NCBI GenBank assembly: GCA_017623955.1
Contig: JAGAOA010000216.1
Span: 1 to 7,736 of the forward strand
Direction: 5' to 3'
Source of the DNA: Opitutales bacterium
GTDB taxonomy: Bacteria > Verrucomicrobiota > Verrucomicrobiae > Opitutales > CAG-312
DNA length: 7,736 bases
Shown here: positions 6,790-7,736 of the stretch, piece by piece
Layout of the letters: each line of letters begins with the position of its first letter
Numbering within the stretch: the stretch's first letter is position 1
Translations under genes and position numbers: made by a program
The notes under the pieces: model-generated
Database searches by the model: none
The model's input: the letters and a program-made list of their open reading frames with translations, nothing else
Told to the model about the DNA's origin: nothing

Positions 6790-6814
6790 TGTTGTTCTAT
6801 CTTTAAAAAAATAT

Positions 6815-7736
6815 ATGAAAAAAATATTACAAGGGCTTATGTGTGTTGCAAGTGCTTTAGTGTTTGCACAAACGCAAGAATTGATGTTCTTTGAGGATTT
6901 CGAAAATCCAGAAATGACATCGTTCGTTGAATATACGATAGTTGATGAAAGTGCTAAGCTTTCAACAATAAATGCCATATCAGGAAACGCTTCGTTAGAA
7001 GTAAATACTTTGGGGAAAAAGGGAATTCCACTTACCGTTAGATTAGATTGCGATAAACTTCGACTTTCTGACAAAGAATCGACTCTTGTCACTGTAAGTT
7101 TTAAGTATAAAGTTTTAGGTGGTAATAACGATAAAGCTCCTCGTAATTATTTCTTATGTGATGTTAATAATAAACGTACTTTTACAGAAGTTTTTGGTGA
7201 AAAGGTCGGTAAAAGTGGAAAAGTCAAAATTACAACACGCTTGTTGCCGAGCAAAAAATATAATCTTGAAATAGCTTCGTTAGATGGTTCACATATTGCG
7301 ATTGACGATTTCAAAGTGGAACGCAGTTTGGCTCCCAAAGAAAGTGATTGGTTATATCAAGATAATGTTTTTGTAGGAATGCGTTTCTTGCCAACGCATC
7401 CATACTTTTTAACATTAACTGCTCCAGAAAACAAAATTAGTAAGGATAAGTTTTTCCCATTCATAGATAAGTTCGGACAATATAAACATCGCGATTGGGA
7501 TTTTAAAATAAAAACTGAATCCGATTTTTCTGCACGCATAAAGGAAGAAGAATCCTATAATGCATCATTGCCAAAAATAAAAAATCTCGATAAGTATTTA
7601 GGGTTTATAAATCCAAAGTATAAATTCAAGGCAACTGGACATTTCTACACTAAAAAAGTGGACGGGAAATGGTGGTTTATAACACCTGAAGGCAACTTGT
7701 TTTGGTCGCATGGTATAGACACTGTGGGCATGGCAT
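6815..7736 (+). CDS. Secreted GH50/agarase-like paralogue, 3' end outside window
   Basis: This open frame of 307 complete codons runs off the right edge. It is a paralogue of the 719-residue enzyme just upstream: the two align without a single gap over all 307 residues, with 204 identities by hand count. The first 170 residues (signal peptide and beta-sandwich) share about 59%, the next 137 about 75%, and the least conserved stretch is residues 80-91. It has the same signal peptide form (MKKILQGLMC to LVFA|Q) and the same start of the catalytic barrel (TGHFYTKKVDGKWW, then TPEGNLFWSHGID). Both catalytic glutamates would lie beyond the window, so activity cannot be judged. The ATG at 6815 aligns exactly with the start of the upstream copy. 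No Shine-Dalgarno sequence precedes it; the leader is A/T-rich (TTTAAAAAAATAT). It presumably acts outside the cytoplasm on the same or a related polysaccharide. Confidence 0.85.
   Translation, partial: MKKILQGLMCVASALVFAQTQELMFFEDFENPEMTSFVEYTIVDESAKLSTINAISGNASLEVNTLGKKGIPLTVRLDCDKLRLSDKESTLVTVSFKYKVLGGNNDKAPRNYFLCDVNNKRTFTEVFGEKVGKSGKVKITTRLLPSKKYNLEIASLDGSHIAIDDFKVERSLAPKESDWLYQDNVFVGMRFLPTHPYFLTLTAPENKISKDKFFPFIDKFGQYKHRDWDFKIKTESDFSARIKEEESYNASLPKIKNLDKYLGFINPKYKFKATGHFYTKKVDGKWWFITPEGNLFWSHGIDTVGMA

Noticed and set aside
6694..7092. 132-codon open frame on the - strand covering the gap and the start of the second glycoside hydrolase
   Set aside because: The + strand here encodes a protein that aligns without gaps to the upstream paralogue, so the - strand frame is a shadow; it also runs through the hairpin.

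Overview
The window reads as a chromosomal segment of an AT-rich, diderm bacterium. The best guess is Verrucomicrobiota, probably Opitutae or a relative. This rests on the short omega subunit with its DPN-x-LIN-V-x-S-x-RVKQL opening, on a very large multi-repeat LptA/OstA-type protein, and on secreted agarase-like glycoside hydrolases. It is a recollection-based placement, not a search result. All supported genes lie on the + strand, and nothing on the - strand looks real.

Layout. Bases 1-777 hold a PhnP-like metallo-beta-lactamase-fold hydrolase. Bases 847-3063 hold a secreted 738-residue LptC/LptA (OstA)-like protein. Bases 3183-3398 encode RNA polymerase omega (rpoZ), started by TTG behind a perfect Shine-Dalgarno sequence. 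A terminator-like hairpin (3421-3455) follows, and its T-run touches the ATG of smpB (3456-3929). smpB abuts trmL (3930-4418) with no gap. Two tandem paralogous genes for secreted clan GH-A (GH50/agarase-like) enzymes close the window: a complete one (4538-6697) and a second (6815-7736) that runs off the right edge.

How they fit together. The left two thirds are housekeeping: outer-membrane lipopolysaccharide transport, transcription (omega), ribosome rescue (SmpB) and tRNA wobble methylation (TrmL). The right third is an accessory polysaccharide-degradation locus. Over the 307 residues visible in both, the paralogues align without gaps with 204 identities by hand count (about 66%), so they come from a tandem duplication that has since diverged.

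Most notable structure. Each glycoside hydrolase gene is preceded by a large inverted repeat. One is a perfect 13-bp repeat flanking a TATAAT (4471-4520). The other is a 32-bp stem with one bulge and G-U wobbles (6711-6789) in the 117-bp gap between the paralogues. The rpoZ-smpB junction is also odd: both genes are in the same reading frame, separated by a single TAA, with a terminator-like hairpin ending exactly at the smpB start.

No gap without a gene exceeds about 120 bases. No tRNA, rRNA, CRISPR array, insertion sequence or phage gene was seen.
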